The position numbers were made by a program, and so were the translations under genes. This document shows positions 18,601 to 27,273 of a stretch of 64,000 nt of DNA, in pieces; the first letter of the stretch is position 1, and every line of letters begins with the position of its first letter. Where the stretch lies: NCBI GenBank assembly GCA_963701015.1, contig OY969556.1, positions 1 to 64,000 of the forward strand. Direction: 5' to 3'. This stretch comes from MFD09286-c1 sp963701015. Its GTDB lineage: Bacteria; Bacteroidota; Bacteroidia; Bacteroidales; DTGW01. The notes beneath the pieces are model-generated. The model was not told where the DNA came from, did no database searches, and worked only from the letters and a program-made list of their open reading frames with translations.

Positions 18601-20223
18601 TTAATTCAGCTTCTTTAATGTAAAATAAAAAGTGCTGCCTTTTCCAACAATACTCTCAGCCCAAATTGTGCCACCCTGTTTTTTAACGAGTTCCTTACAA
18701 AGGAGTAATCCTAAGCCTGTACCTTTTTCATCTTTGGTACCGCGAGTTGAAATGTTTTTTTCGATACTGAACAAATAAGGAATATTTTCAGGAGGTATTC
18801 CAACCCCTTCGTCTTTTACCTGTATTTCGACAAATTGCCCGTTATGTTTAGCTGAAATTGTAACAACACCCTGTTCTGATGTAAATTTTATAGCATTTGA
18901 AACCAGGTTGCGTATAATTGTGTTTGTCATATTTAAATCGCAATGAACAAGAAAGTCAGAAGTAACATTATTTTGGAATAAAACCTTTTTGTTCTTTGCC
19001 ATATCAGAAAACAATGAATTAGCCGAACTTAATATATCCTTTAAATTGAGTTCCATTAACTCAGGTTTTATTTTACCTCGTTGCACCTGCGACCATTCCA
19101 AAAGGTTTTGCAACAATTTGAAAGTATTATTTGCAGCGAGGTTTAAGCTTATAATTAAAGATTTTATTTTCTGTTTATCATAATATTCAATATTATCAAT
19201 AATCAAATCACTTATGCCAATAAGAACTGAAAAGGGGCCTTTTAAATCATGCGCAATTATTGAAAAAAATTTGTCTTTGGTTTGATTTAACTCTTGTAAT
19301 TCCTGGTTTTTTTGTAAAATAATTATTTCAGCCTGTTTGTGTTCAGTAATATCGGTTAAAATTCCAATTATACCCGAAATTTTACCGGTGTCGTCAACAA
19401 AGGGAATTTTACTTGTATTTACCCATTTTATACCATCAGGAGTTTCCAATTTTTCCTGAATATTAAGCCTGGCAATTCCACTATTTATTACTTCAATATC
19501 TTCTATAAAATATTTACCGGCAACTTCTTCATCAAAAAGTGCTGTTAAGTTTAAGCCTTCCAATTCACTTTTTGTTTTTTTAAAAGCATCGGCCATATAT
19601 TTATTTACACGAATAAAATTGTTTTCTTTATCCTTATAAAAAACTAATGCCGGAAGATGGTCTAAAATTGCTTCGAATTGTTTTGAAAATTGCTTATATC
19701 GTTCTTTACTTTTCACTAAATTATCTTCAGCAATTTTTTGATTTGTTATATCAATTATCTGACTTATGAAAAAGGGCTCTTTATCATGAATTCTGATAAT
19801 TGAAACTGATATGTAAACAAACAACACATTTCCATTTTTATGCATATATCGTTTATCGAAAGTAGCTGTATCAATTTCGTTATTTAATAAACTATTTAAA
19901 AATTTAGGTCCTATTGCACTATCATCAGGATGAGTTATATCATTAAAATTCATTGATATAATTTCGTCTTTATTATAGCCAAACAGCTTTTCAAATGCAT
20001 TATTAACTTTAATAAACCTACCATCGATATTTACCAGGCACATAGAAATAGCAGAATATTCAAAAGCATGACGAAAATATTGTTCACTTTCAAATAAAGC
20101 CAAATCGATACGGTTAAGCCGGCTTAATAAAACACTATTTGATAATTTTAATGAATTATAATCGTTTTGCAATTTCTGCAATTCAAGTACTATATCTTCT
20201 TTAGCTATATTTTTATAATCCAT
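18601..20223 (-). CDS. PAS domain sensor histidine kinase
   Basis: This 540-residue kinase has no membrane segment. A short coiled-coil start (LQKLQNDYNSLK) leads into a first PAS domain (about residues 45-165, FRHAFEYSAISMCLVN) and a second PAS/PAC domain (about 180-295). The HisKA domain has the phospho-acceptor motif FFSIIAHDLKGPF. The ATPase has N box NLVSNAIKFT, G1 DEGVGIPPENI and G2 GTGLGL. No response regulator is adjacent, so this is an orphan kinase. The signal is unknown. Confidence 0.92.
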   Translation of the reverse strand: MDYKNIAKEDIVLELQKLQNDYNSLKLSNSVLLSRLNRIDLALFESEQYFRHAFEYSAISMCLVNIDGRFIKVNNAFEKLFGYNKDEIISMNFNDITHPDDSAIGPKFLNSLLNNEIDTATFDKRYMHKNGNVLFVYISVSIIRIHDKEPFFISQIIDITNQKIAEDNLVKSKERYKQFSKQFEAILDHLPALVFYKDKENNFIRVNKYMADAFKKTKSELEGLNLTALFDEEVAGKYFIEDIEVINSGIARLNIQEKLETPDGIKWVNTSKIPFVDDTGKISGIIGILTDITEHKQAEIIILQKNQELQELNQTKDKFFSIIAHDLKGPFSVLIGISDLIIDNIEYYDKQKIKSLIISLNLAANNTFKLLQNLLEWSQVQRGKIKPELMELNLKDILSSANSLFSDMAKNKKVLFQNNVTSDFLVHCDLNMTNTIIRNLVSNAIKFTSEQGVVTISAKHNGQFVEIQVKDEGVGIPPENIPYLFSIEKNISTRGTKDEKGTGLGLLLCKELVKKQGGTIWAESIVGKGSTFYFTLKKLN

Positions 20224-20441
20224 TTTTGAATAATTTGAAGATAGATTAAAGTTACATCAAAATTTATTGTTTTGCTTTTTAATTATTGTTAAGTACATCT
20301 ATTGAAATTAACATACAAAGCCGGGTAAAGTTATAGAATAGGGAAGAGCGAAAGGAGTTGTAAGCTTTTGTAATTTGAATTTTGATTAAAGCGCTTGCAA
20401 AACAGGCTTTAATTCCTCATTTATTGTATAACAATACCACA

Positions 20442-20774
20442 GAATGCCTTTCATTACCCGTTCGGAAGTATCTGACAAACGAGAAATTTAATAATATGGG
20501 TGAGAATTAATAATTGGCCAGCGGGAAATTGAATAGGATGAGCGAGAAATAGCAATTTACTACCGGGAAATTGAAACTGGCGAACAAGCAATAGAGATTG
20601 GCAGTTAAGGAGTTGAATCGGGCAAGCGGGAAATTGAATCTGTTGCGTGAGAAATTGAAGTTAATAACAGAGAAGCTGTGGCTGACAAGTGAGAAATTGA
20701 AATTGATAATTGAGAAGCTGTGCCTGATGCTTAAGCATTTGAATTTGCCTTACGAGAAACTGTAATTAAAATAT
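20442..20774 (+). repeat. Degenerate 21-bp tandem array encoding heptads E-K-L-x-L-x-x
   Basis: From 20481 to 20774 fourteen consecutive units are each exactly 21 bp, with consensus GAGAAATTGAA followed by about 10 variable bases. Position 3 is G and position 5 is A in all 14. Two further diverged units precede (20442-20480, one short by a codon). In the + frame starting at 20481, units 7-14 read as heptads such as EKLKLIT, EKLWLTS, EKLKLII and EKLCLML. Units 2, 4, 6 and 14 contain stops. The antisense frame is also nearly open (x-C-Q-x-Q-x-L). It occupies most of the 669-bp gap before the next gene. Decayed coding heptads or a structural DNA/RNA array are both possible. Confidence 0.8.
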
Positions 20775-20891
20775 TGTGGAATTTATTTGTTTTTAAATTT
20801 AACAATTTATAATTTGCCTCTTAAGAGTTATCTATTTAAGATATAAAGCTCTGAAATTAAAATCATTATTAACCCTATTAATTGAAAAATT

Positions 20892-21827
20892 ATGAACAAC
20901 AAACAAGAAAGCCATTTAAGTATGGCAATGGGAGAAAGTGTTTATTTAGCGGCAAATTCAACCATTACTACAACACTGCCGAATTTTGCAACCTACTTTA
21001 CCCCAATACAAGCGGGGATTACTCAAATTCAAGCTATACGTGAATTGCAGGAGTTTGATAAAACAGGTATTACAGTAAACAAAAATCAACTAAGGGCAGC
21101 ACTTATATCGGCTGCAATTGACGTTGACCGCAGGGTTGTAGCTTATGCTACCAATGTAAATAACCCGGTTTTGCTTGCTGAAGTAGGCTATACCGAAAGT
21201 GATTTGAAAAAAAGCCCTGATACGGTACTAAAGGATCGCGGCCAGGTTATTTATGACAGGGCTAACACGAATGTTTCCGCATTGGCAACTTAGGGTGTAA
21301 CGGCTGCAATTTTAACTGCATTGCAAACAGCCATTACAAACTTTAATGCTGCCATTCCTAAACCCCGTATTGGTATTGCCGATAAGAAACAGGCCACTGA
21401 CCAACTTGGTGTTTTATTTGATACCCTTGATGCCAACTTTGATAAGATTGATACCCTGGTTGAAATGGTGAAGGTTTCGCAACCTAATTTTTATAAAGAA
21501 TACAGGAACCTGCGTAAAATAATTGATACAGGTGCGGGTTCATTGGTTGCACAGGTTAAAACTACCAATGCCCAAACAGGTGAAGCTTTGGCAAATGTTA
21601 CCGTTACTTTAACACCCAGTAATGGATTTTTAAAAGCGGCTTCAAGCAATGGACAAAGTACCATTGTAAAGAAAACAGCAGCCGGAGGTGGTGCGAATAT
21701 TAAAAGCGCACCCGATGGTACGTATAATTATACTGCAATAAAACCAGGTTTTAAAGTACAAACAGGAAGCATAACAATTGTTAATGGTGAATTAGCCTTC
21801 TTAGATATAAAACTTGAAAAAGAATAG
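20892..21827 (+). pseudogene. CarboxypepD_reg-like protein split by an in-frame amber codon
   Basis: One 312-codon frame runs from ATG 20892 to TAG 21825-21827 but is interrupted by TAG at 21291-21293. The two parts are in the same frame, and helical sequence continues across the break (SNVSALAT-type residues, then GVTAAILTALQ), so a CAG or similar codon was probably lost. The N-terminal half is helical with no signal peptide. The C-terminal 90 residues look like a carboxypeptidase-regulatory-like beta-sandwich (SLVAQVKTTNAQTGEALANVTV to KLEKE). Function unknown. It follows the 21-bp array by 117 bp and is closed by a good terminator. Readthrough or a sequencing error could also explain the stop. 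Confidence 0.7.
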
Positions 21828-21831
21828 TTTT

Positions 21832-21857
21832 AAGGCCCTGCGAAAGCGGGGCTTTTT
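21832..21857 (+). terminator. Rho-independent terminator
   Basis: GGCCCTGC-GAAA-GCGGGGCTTTTT forms a GC-rich stem with a GAAA tetraloop and a T run, 5 bp after the stop of the amber-split gene. Confidence 0.8.
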
Positions 21858-21893
21858 ATTATATATCTAGAAATAGATTATAAAAATCTTTTA

Positions 21894-22721
21894 TTAACTT
21901 GCTTTTAGCCCTAAAAATCCTAATTGTTCTCTAGTTTTAGCTGTACCATATAAATTATTATCACCGTCCCAAACAAGATGAATATTCCTATCATTTTCCA
22001 TATAATCAATCATCCAAGAATTATCACCTTCTAAAGGTCTTTCTACCACAAGAATCAAATTTGCATTAGGCTTATTTTGCAAATAGCGATATTCATACAA
22101 TTGACTTATGCCTTTTCTTACTTGAGCCTTAACATTATTTTCATTAGTTGACTTCATCTCAAAGATAAAGTCTTCGTTCATTGTAGTTGCCAAATCAATT
22201 ATTTGATTTGATTTTGGGATACCTCCAGCAGATCTAATTCTATCTGCCACAAGATTTACTAATTGTGCATGTGAACTATTTGCTCTATCTAATTTTGCTT
22301 GGCTTTTATAAATTAAAATCATATCTCTTGCTGTTAAAACCCTCTGTTCAACTGTTTCATACTCTTGCAGATCAGCAGTTGAAGGTATTATAGGTTGATC
22401 AATATCATTATAGTCAATAATTGGTATGGTGGTAATAATTGATTTTAATAAGTAGTATTTCTCATTTTCTTTCTGTTCAATAATGTTAAGCGTTTTTAAC
22501 CAAGCTAAAATTGTTGATATCCTTCTTGGAATCATTGATTCTCCAATGTCTGTCGTGGAAATAGATTGTAAGTAATTAATAATTTGCTGCCTTGATATAC
22601 CTTCAGGATGTAGCTCTATAAATGGTAATAGTTTTTGATAAATATTGAGGTTTAAAACAGAAGTTATAAGCGTTGGATTTAATATTACGAGATTTTCTGC
22701 TATAGCGTTGGTGCGACAGAT
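21894..22721 (-). pseudogene. PD-(D/E)XK-type nuclease, 5'-truncated
   Basis: The frame is open from 22721 down to the stop at 21894 (275 residues), but the first ATG is at 22535 and no ATG, GTG or TTG lies upstream. Coding-like sequence upstream of that ATG (AIAENLVILNP, FIELHPEGISRQQIINYL) shows that the true N-terminus is missing. The first half has a winged-helix-like region ending IPRRISTILAWL. The second half has a nuclease-like core, IIDLATTMNEDFIFEMKS, with an Asp and an E-x-K. It lies downstream of the Dam-like methylase operon and is probably a restriction-related nuclease. It could still be translated from 22535 as 213 residues. Confidence 0.6.
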
Positions 22722-22754
22722 TCAATTATATCCGCTTAAATTTGTATATCTGAG

Positions 22755-23096
22755 TCAATCAACCTTTATTGGATTGAATCCCAATTTTGTCAGTAACTTT
22801 TTTAAATAAGTTTCAACTTTTTTTGCTTCTGTAGCTTTTGTATCGAATGTATATTCACAAGTAACAAATACTAGATTCGGAGTCCGATTAAAAGTTCTTA
22901 TAAAACAACTATTTATTTTGTTATTAAAATATTTACCGCTATAACTAATAAGATTAAATATTTCAAGTTTTTGATCAGTTACTTTAACTTCATTTTCTGA
23001 GAGTAAACTATTATCAATTAAGTTCTTTTTAATCTTTTCTAATGCATCAAATTCTGATATATTAGAATCATTTTCAGTTGTTGAGATTGTTTTCAT
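22755..23096 (-). CDS. Hypothetical protein in restriction-modification cluster
   Basis: This 113-residue protein has a start 3 bp after the stop of the broken nuclease gene, so it belongs to the same transcript. It has a charged N-terminus, a predicted alpha/beta core (VKVTDQKLEIFNLIS, LVFVTCEYTFD) and a Lys-rich helical end. No family is recognised. Its place between two nuclease genes suggests a role in the same system; I cannot say which. Confidence 0.6.
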   Translation of the reverse strand: MKTISTTENDSNISEFDALEKIKKNLIDNSLLSENEVKVTDQKLEIFNLISYSGKYFNNKINSCFIRTFNRTPNLVFVTCEYTFDTKATEAKKVETYLKKLLTKLGFNPIKVD

Positions 23097-23099
23097 TTC

Positions 23100-23843
23100 T
23101 TAAGGTTTTAAAAAAGTGAAATTCTCTTGTGCTTTCAGCAATTTATATGTATTTGTATGAATTTCAGATAGTTCTTCATAACTCATAAATGAAATTCTTT
23201 TTTTTAATTCTTGGAAAACTGTAGCTGAAATTTTTCCATCAAATTCACGCTTTCTCGATATATCAGCTACAATGCAAAAACTAGAAAAAAAATCTTTTAA
23301 ATCAGAAAATTTAATCAAAGAATTATAAATATCAGTAGAATGTTCAACTTCAAAAAAAAATGATGGCATTTTTCTTTCATTAAACCAGATTACATCAACA
23401 GTTCTTGCTCTTCTTACAAAAGAATCGTAGCTAAATTGATGAATAGTATCAAGCGTTGAAATTTCACCTAAGGGTTTGTTGAGAAATAATCTATTCTTAT
23501 CTTGATTAGGAATAAATGTTTGAAAACCTTTATTATTTCCAATCTCGACTAATAATCCTTGAAAATATGAATGATTAAATTCTTCGGTTTTCGTCTCTTT
23601 TCCTGTTTAGATTGAAAGTGTTTTTAGAACTTCTTTTTGCATTTCTTTTAATGCCCAAAGCCCTGGTTTTATTCTGAAGAAATATCTATCGTCTTGGACT
23701 ATACGGTTAATCGATTTGAAAGGAGTCTTCGTACCCCAATTTGAAACATTTACGTTATGGTATAAATAACCAAGTGTAGCATAACCGCCATTATTGGCCA
23801 TAACTTGAATCACTTGTTCGTGTTGTGATATTTTTTCTTTCAT
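23100..23843 (-). pseudogene. HARE-HTH restriction endonuclease interrupted by an in-frame TAA
   Basis: The frame starts at ATG 23843 and is stopped by TAA at 23609-23607 after 78 codons. It then continues in the same frame to 23100, giving 247 residues if read through. The N-terminal piece is a HARE-type HTH (GGYATLGYLYHNVNVSNW, RIKPGLWALK). The downstream piece has the typical follow-on YFQGLLVEIGN, then TVDVIWFNERK and FFFEVEHSTD, which I read as the Asp and Glu of a nuclease core. The family usually sits beside an adenine methylase, as here. The gene starts 2 bp after the methylase stop. Either inactivated by a nonsense mutation or expressed as two pieces. Confidence 0.7.
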
Positions 23844-23845
23844 AA

Positions 23846-24700
23846 TTAATTCAAACTAAAACTCAAATAAGTTTGATTTTTTGTTGCAACTTTTTCAATA
23901 TGATAATCTTTATATAACTCTAATATCGACGGATGGTCAGAGTTCGTTAACATAACAAAACAACCTTTATTAGTAAGATCTTTAAATATATTAGCTAGAT
24001 CTATATGATCATTCTCATAAAAAAGTTCTTTAGTATACCTTTTAAAATCCGCATATTTACCAACAGGTTGATATGGTGGATCAAGAAAGACGAAATCTCC
24101 CTTTTCAGCATAATTAAACAGAATCTGTTTGTAATCGGAATGAATTATCTCTGTTTTTTGCAAATATTCCGAAGCTGAAAGAAGGTTTTCTTTATTTAAA
24201 AATGTTCCCTGTTTTTTGCAATAAGGTACATTAAATTCTCCTTTTTTATTAACTCTATATAATCCATTAAAACATGTTTTGTTAAGGAATATAAGTCTGG
24301 CTGCCCTTTCACTATTTGAAAGCATTTTTGAATTTAATGCACGTATTTTATAATAAAATTCTTCAGTATTTATATATTTCTCAAGAATACTAATTACTTC
24401 GTAAACATTTTCCTTTATTTGCTTATATGTAATAATTAATTCTTCGTTTGAATCTGAAATTATTGAATTACGATGATTTAAACTAAAGAATAATGCTCCA
24501 CCACCAATAAATGGTTCTATATATTTATTGAATTTTTTAGGAATAAATCTCATTATATCATTAATCATTTGAGTTTTACCACCAGCCCACTTTAAAAAAG
24601 GTTTTTGTGTTACAAATTCACTGAAAATCTTTTTTTGTCGGATATATAGAAGTTCATTTACTTCTGATTTAATAGTAAGTGTTTCATTAAACATTTGCAA
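23846..24700 (-). CDS. Dam family DNA adenine methyltransferase
   Basis: This 284-residue N6-adenine methyltransferase of the D12/Dam class carries the SAM-binding motif FLKWAGGKTQM and FIGGGALFFSL and the catalytic DPPY (FVFLDPPYQPVGKY). It has a NKTCFNGLYRVNKKGEFN target-recognition segment typical of GATC-type enzymes; the site specificity is inference. Its ATG overlaps the end of the upstream HTH gene by 14 bp, and the nuclease gene follows after 2 bp, giving a regulator-methylase-nuclease operon. The methylase is intact although the nuclease is broken. Confidence 0.9.
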   Translation of the reverse strand: MQMFNETLTIKSEVNELLYIRQKKIFSEFVTQKPFLKWAGGKTQMINDIMRFIPKKFNKYIEPFIGGGALFFSLNHRNSIISDSNEELIITYKQIKENVYEVISILEKYINTEEFYYKIRALNSKMLSNSERAARLIFLNKTCFNGLYRVNKKGEFNVPYCKKQGTFLNKENLLSASEYLQKTEIIHSDYKQILFNYAEKGDFVFLDPPYQPVGKYADFKRYTKELFYENDHIDLANIFKDLTNKGCFVMLTNSDHPSILELYKDYHIEKVATKNQTYLSFSLN

Positions 24701-25010
24701 GCTTTTTTGATTGTCTCAAATAATCAATTTTTCGTTCAGCAACTTTCAAAATATCTTTAGGATTATCCTCTTCAAGTAATTCATATGCTACTTTATCACT
24801 TATAAAACAAATATGAAATTCATTTTTATCAATTTCGAAAATAGTTGAAAGCTTTTTAATAAAATCCGAATTGGCATTTCTTTCATTTCGCTCTATCTTA
24901 CTTAATGTTGATTGGTCAATATCAAGTAGAGCAGCGAGTTTTCTTAAAGGCATATTATTAAACTCTCTAAGATTTCGAAGTTTTTCTCCAAATGTTTCTA
25001 TTTTTTTCAT
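24687..25010 (-). CDS. XRE-family HTH regulator of the restriction-modification operon
   Basis: I start at ATG 25010 (MKKIETFGEKLRNLRE); the frame extends to a TTG at 25031 but that start is weaker. An XRE-type helix-turn-helix occupies residues 8-65 (LRKLAALLDIDQSTLSKIERNER) and is followed by a short helical tail. It overlaps the Dam gene by 14 bp. The arrangement suggests a controller protein that times methylase and nuclease expression, as in other type II systems; direct evidence for its operator was not found. Confidence 0.85.
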   Translation of the reverse strand: MKKIETFGEKLRNLREFNNMPLRKLAALLDIDQSTLSKIERNERNANSDFIKKLSTIFEIDKNEFHICFISDKVAYELLEEDNPKDILKVAERKIDYLRQSKKLANV

Positions 25011-25199
25011 AGAAAGAATAGTTCTTGACAATTTTTGTCCAAATTAGTATATAAACTCAAAATACAGTATGATTTCCAGCATTATTTATCAACTAAAATA
25101 TTAACAAGCATACAATCCAAATTTTAAGAAGAATAATAAATTATAGCTGCATTTTGATTTTTGTGTTAAGTATTATTTTTAAGGAAGTGATGATTAGAA

Positions 25200-26120
25200 T
25201 TACTTTTTATTTATCAATTCAATTAATTTTTCCTTTTCAAATACTTTATCATATTTCTCTTTTCTAATTTCTTTACTTGTTATATCAATCATAATGCGCT
25301 TGATAAAATCTTTGAAATCTGGATTCATTGTTAGCTTATTCAAAGTCTCCCAGTCAAGGTTTTCTTCAGGTTCTGCTGGTAATAATATTTGTGAATTATC
25401 AGGATCTTCTAAGTCAAGTTGTATAATCCCTATTCCGAATGAACCACTTAATCTTATTAACTCATTCATAAAATCATCATCTTTCATTATTTCTGCAGCT
25501 ACCAGATAACTTTCATTTGCCCATGACGAATTTGATACTGTTTGAAAAAATGCTTCTCTAAGATTTGAAAAATTGAGTTCTTTTTTTAATTCAAAAGAAA
25601 TTAATTTTATTGAAACGTTACCGATTGAATTACTTAACTCAATGACTTCTGGAGACCAATCATCAATGGGAAAACAACATCCAACTATATCAGGATGCAT
25701 CCATTCTCCATATTCCTTTTTATCAGATCTCTGATGATTTATGGTCTTAGTATAGCATTTAAGATAATATAATGCATAGTATGTTAAAAATGCATGCAAA
25801 TCTCTTTCTGTATATTTTTTCTTTGATTGGGGAGTAATGTCTGTTTCAAAATCTTCATTTTTATATTTTACTCCTCTTAAATAAAACTTTTTCGGTCTTG
25901 AATCAGTTATTGCAAAAAGACTTGATTCTTTGTGCTCACTAATATACACATAAATTCTTGCCGCAATTGTTGCCCAAGGAGTTTTCCCTTCGCTTCTTAA
26001 TTCTTTATCGTACCCTTTAGAAACCGACAAATTCCAAATTTCAATTGAGTTAAGAGGTCTCTTTTCCTCTTTTAATATTTTTTCAGCTAAATCTAAAAAT
26101 GTCATATTAATTTTTCTCAT
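25200..26120 (-). CDS. COG2958-like HTH (HARE) protein
   Basis: This 306-residue protein begins with a HARE-HTH domain (TFLDLAEKILKEEKRPLNSIEIW, then GKTPWATIAARIYVYI) of the type found fused to restriction enzymes. The rest resembles the COG2958 C-terminal domain (WMHPDIVGCCFPIDDW, SYLVAAEIMKDDDFMNEL, LSGSFGIGIIQLDLEDP). That domain has an Asp and a late Glu/Asp-rich turn and is thought to be nuclease-like. It is transcribed in the same direction as the Dam operon, 190 bp upstream. It appears intact and may be a separate restriction or regulatory unit. Confidence 0.75.
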   Translation of the reverse strand: MRKINMTFLDLAEKILKEEKRPLNSIEIWNLSVSKGYDKELRSEGKTPWATIAARIYVYISEHKESSLFAITDSRPKKFYLRGVKYKNEDFETDITPQSKKKYTERDLHAFLTYYALYYLKCYTKTINHQRSDKKEYGEWMHPDIVGCCFPIDDWSPEVIELSNSIGNVSIKLISFELKKELNFSNLREAFFQTVSNSSWANESYLVAAEIMKDDDFMNELIRLSGSFGIGIIQLDLEDPDNSQILLPAEPEENLDWETLNKLTMNPDFKDFIKRIMIDITSKEIRKEKYDKVFEKEKLIELINKK

Positions 26121-26330
26121 TAATTCTCAATCAAATGTATTAAAAAGAAAGTAATATACTTACTTAATATATAAGAATCGATCTGTCTCAATTTTGGTGT
26201 GAAAGTATATTTTTGTAACTAACAATTGTAAGGTCTTAATTTTTATATAATAGAGAATTTGTAGAGTTAAAGATTTAAGCTAAAAAATGGAAGGTGTTTT
26301 TCTGTTTTCGGTCTTGTACCTCATGTTTGG

Positions 26331-26448
26331 GGCTAACAGCCAGTACAGGATTTACCTGCAATATACGTTAAGTTGCATAAATATATCAAAAACTCACTGA
26401 GCTTAACAAACTGCTATAACCCTCATTGGGTGTGACCGGGTGTTGGCA
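26331..26448 (-). repeat. attC-like element A (cassette end, diverged)
   Basis: Minus-strand ends are TGCCAAC (26448-26442) and GTTAGCC (26337-26331), one or two bases off RYYYAAC/GTTRRRY. The inner block ACACCCAATG-AGGGTTATAGC-AGTTTG is shared with the other six elements. It lies after the flavin-reductase gene and occupies the otherwise empty 403-bp gap 26121-26522. Confidence 0.6.
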
Positions 26449-26522
26449 GGTTGATGTTTATAGTTTATTTTCGAAATCAGTTTTTATTGTTCGGAATTAT
26501 TTGTCAATAAATATAATTATAG

Positions 26523-27065
26523 CTACTTTTTTATCCAAACATTTGTAATTTCCCCAAATACTAATTTCCTGTATTCATTTGCATCTTTGTACGCTTCATC
26601 AATATAATCGCGTGATTCCCGGGAGTAAAAATCATCGGGGCTTGGTGTGGTAATAGCAGTTAACCTACATTCAATTATAAGCCTGGCTTCCTGGAATGAC
26701 ATGTCTCCCGAAGGAGTGGGAATATTTATTAAATTAACTTCTTTCATTTTATTACTGTCTCTACCTGATTCACGTCCAAGAAACAGCATTTGATCCTTAT
26801 ATTCATCGGGGAAAAATGATAGCGTATAGGTTTGTTCCTTCTCAATCAATTCAAGTGTATAACGGTCCTTTCGGAAAAGACACCAAGCGGTTGGTTTTTT
26901 AAATAAAAGTCCAAATCCACCACCACTGCCTATCATAGAATTATAATGATCGTTTTTTCCTGCAGTAACGGCATAAAAATCTTTTCCAACCAATGTGAAG
27001 ATGTTGAACATTTCACTAATTTCTTCCGCTGCTATTTGTTTAAATAATTCGTTAAAATTCATCAT
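26523..27065 (-). CDS. Flavin reductase family protein (cassette gene)
   Basis: This 180-residue protein belongs to the FMN-binding split-barrel flavin reductase family. It shows VTAGKNDHYNSMIGSGGGFG with its FMN-contacting Ser-Gly-Gly-Gly, then WCLFRKDRYTLELI, YTLSFFPDEYKDQMLFLG, SGRDSNKM and a closing VFGEITNVW. It would reduce flavin with NAD(P)H. It is flanked on both sides by attC-like elements and transcribed minus like all cassettes here. Two ATGs (27065 and 27062) are possible. Confidence 0.85.
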   Translation of the reverse strand: MMNFNELFKQIAAEEISEMFNIFTLVGKDFYAVTAGKNDHYNSMIGSGGGFGLLFKKPTAWCLFRKDRYTLELIEKEQTYTLSFFPDEYKDQMLFLGRESGRDSNKMKEVNLINIPTPSGDMSFQEARLIIECRLTAITTPSPDDFYSRESRDYIDEAYKDANEYRKLVFGEITNVWIKK

Positions 27066-27100
27066 TCCTCATTTTAATGTTGTAGTTGTTAGTTTTTTAC

Positions 27101-27221
27101 ACTGCCCGCGAATGTAAGGTACGGGATTTACCAGTAATATAAAACCCGCTGACAAATATAATTTGAAAGCACTGAACCTGCAAACTGCTATAACCTGCAT
27201 TGGGTGTGAACAGTGTTATGC
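27101..27221 (-). repeat. attC-like element B (one end degenerate)
   Basis: The minus strand starts with GCATAAC (27221-27215), one base off RYYYAAC, and carries the common core CACACCCAATGCAGGTTATAGC and GGTTCAGTGCTTTC. The far end near 27101 lacks a clear GTTRRRY, so this site may be inactive. It fills the gap between the flavin reductase and DUF4440 genes. Confidence 0.6.
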
Positions 27222-27273
27222 AAAGTGGTTATTTTAATTTTTTTCTTTTAAGTCTCTTTTTAATCTCTAAAAA

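Noticed and set aside
20481..20774. CRISPR array
   Set aside because: The period is 21 bp with no constant repeat separated by unique spacers of 25-40 bp, and no cas gene is nearby.
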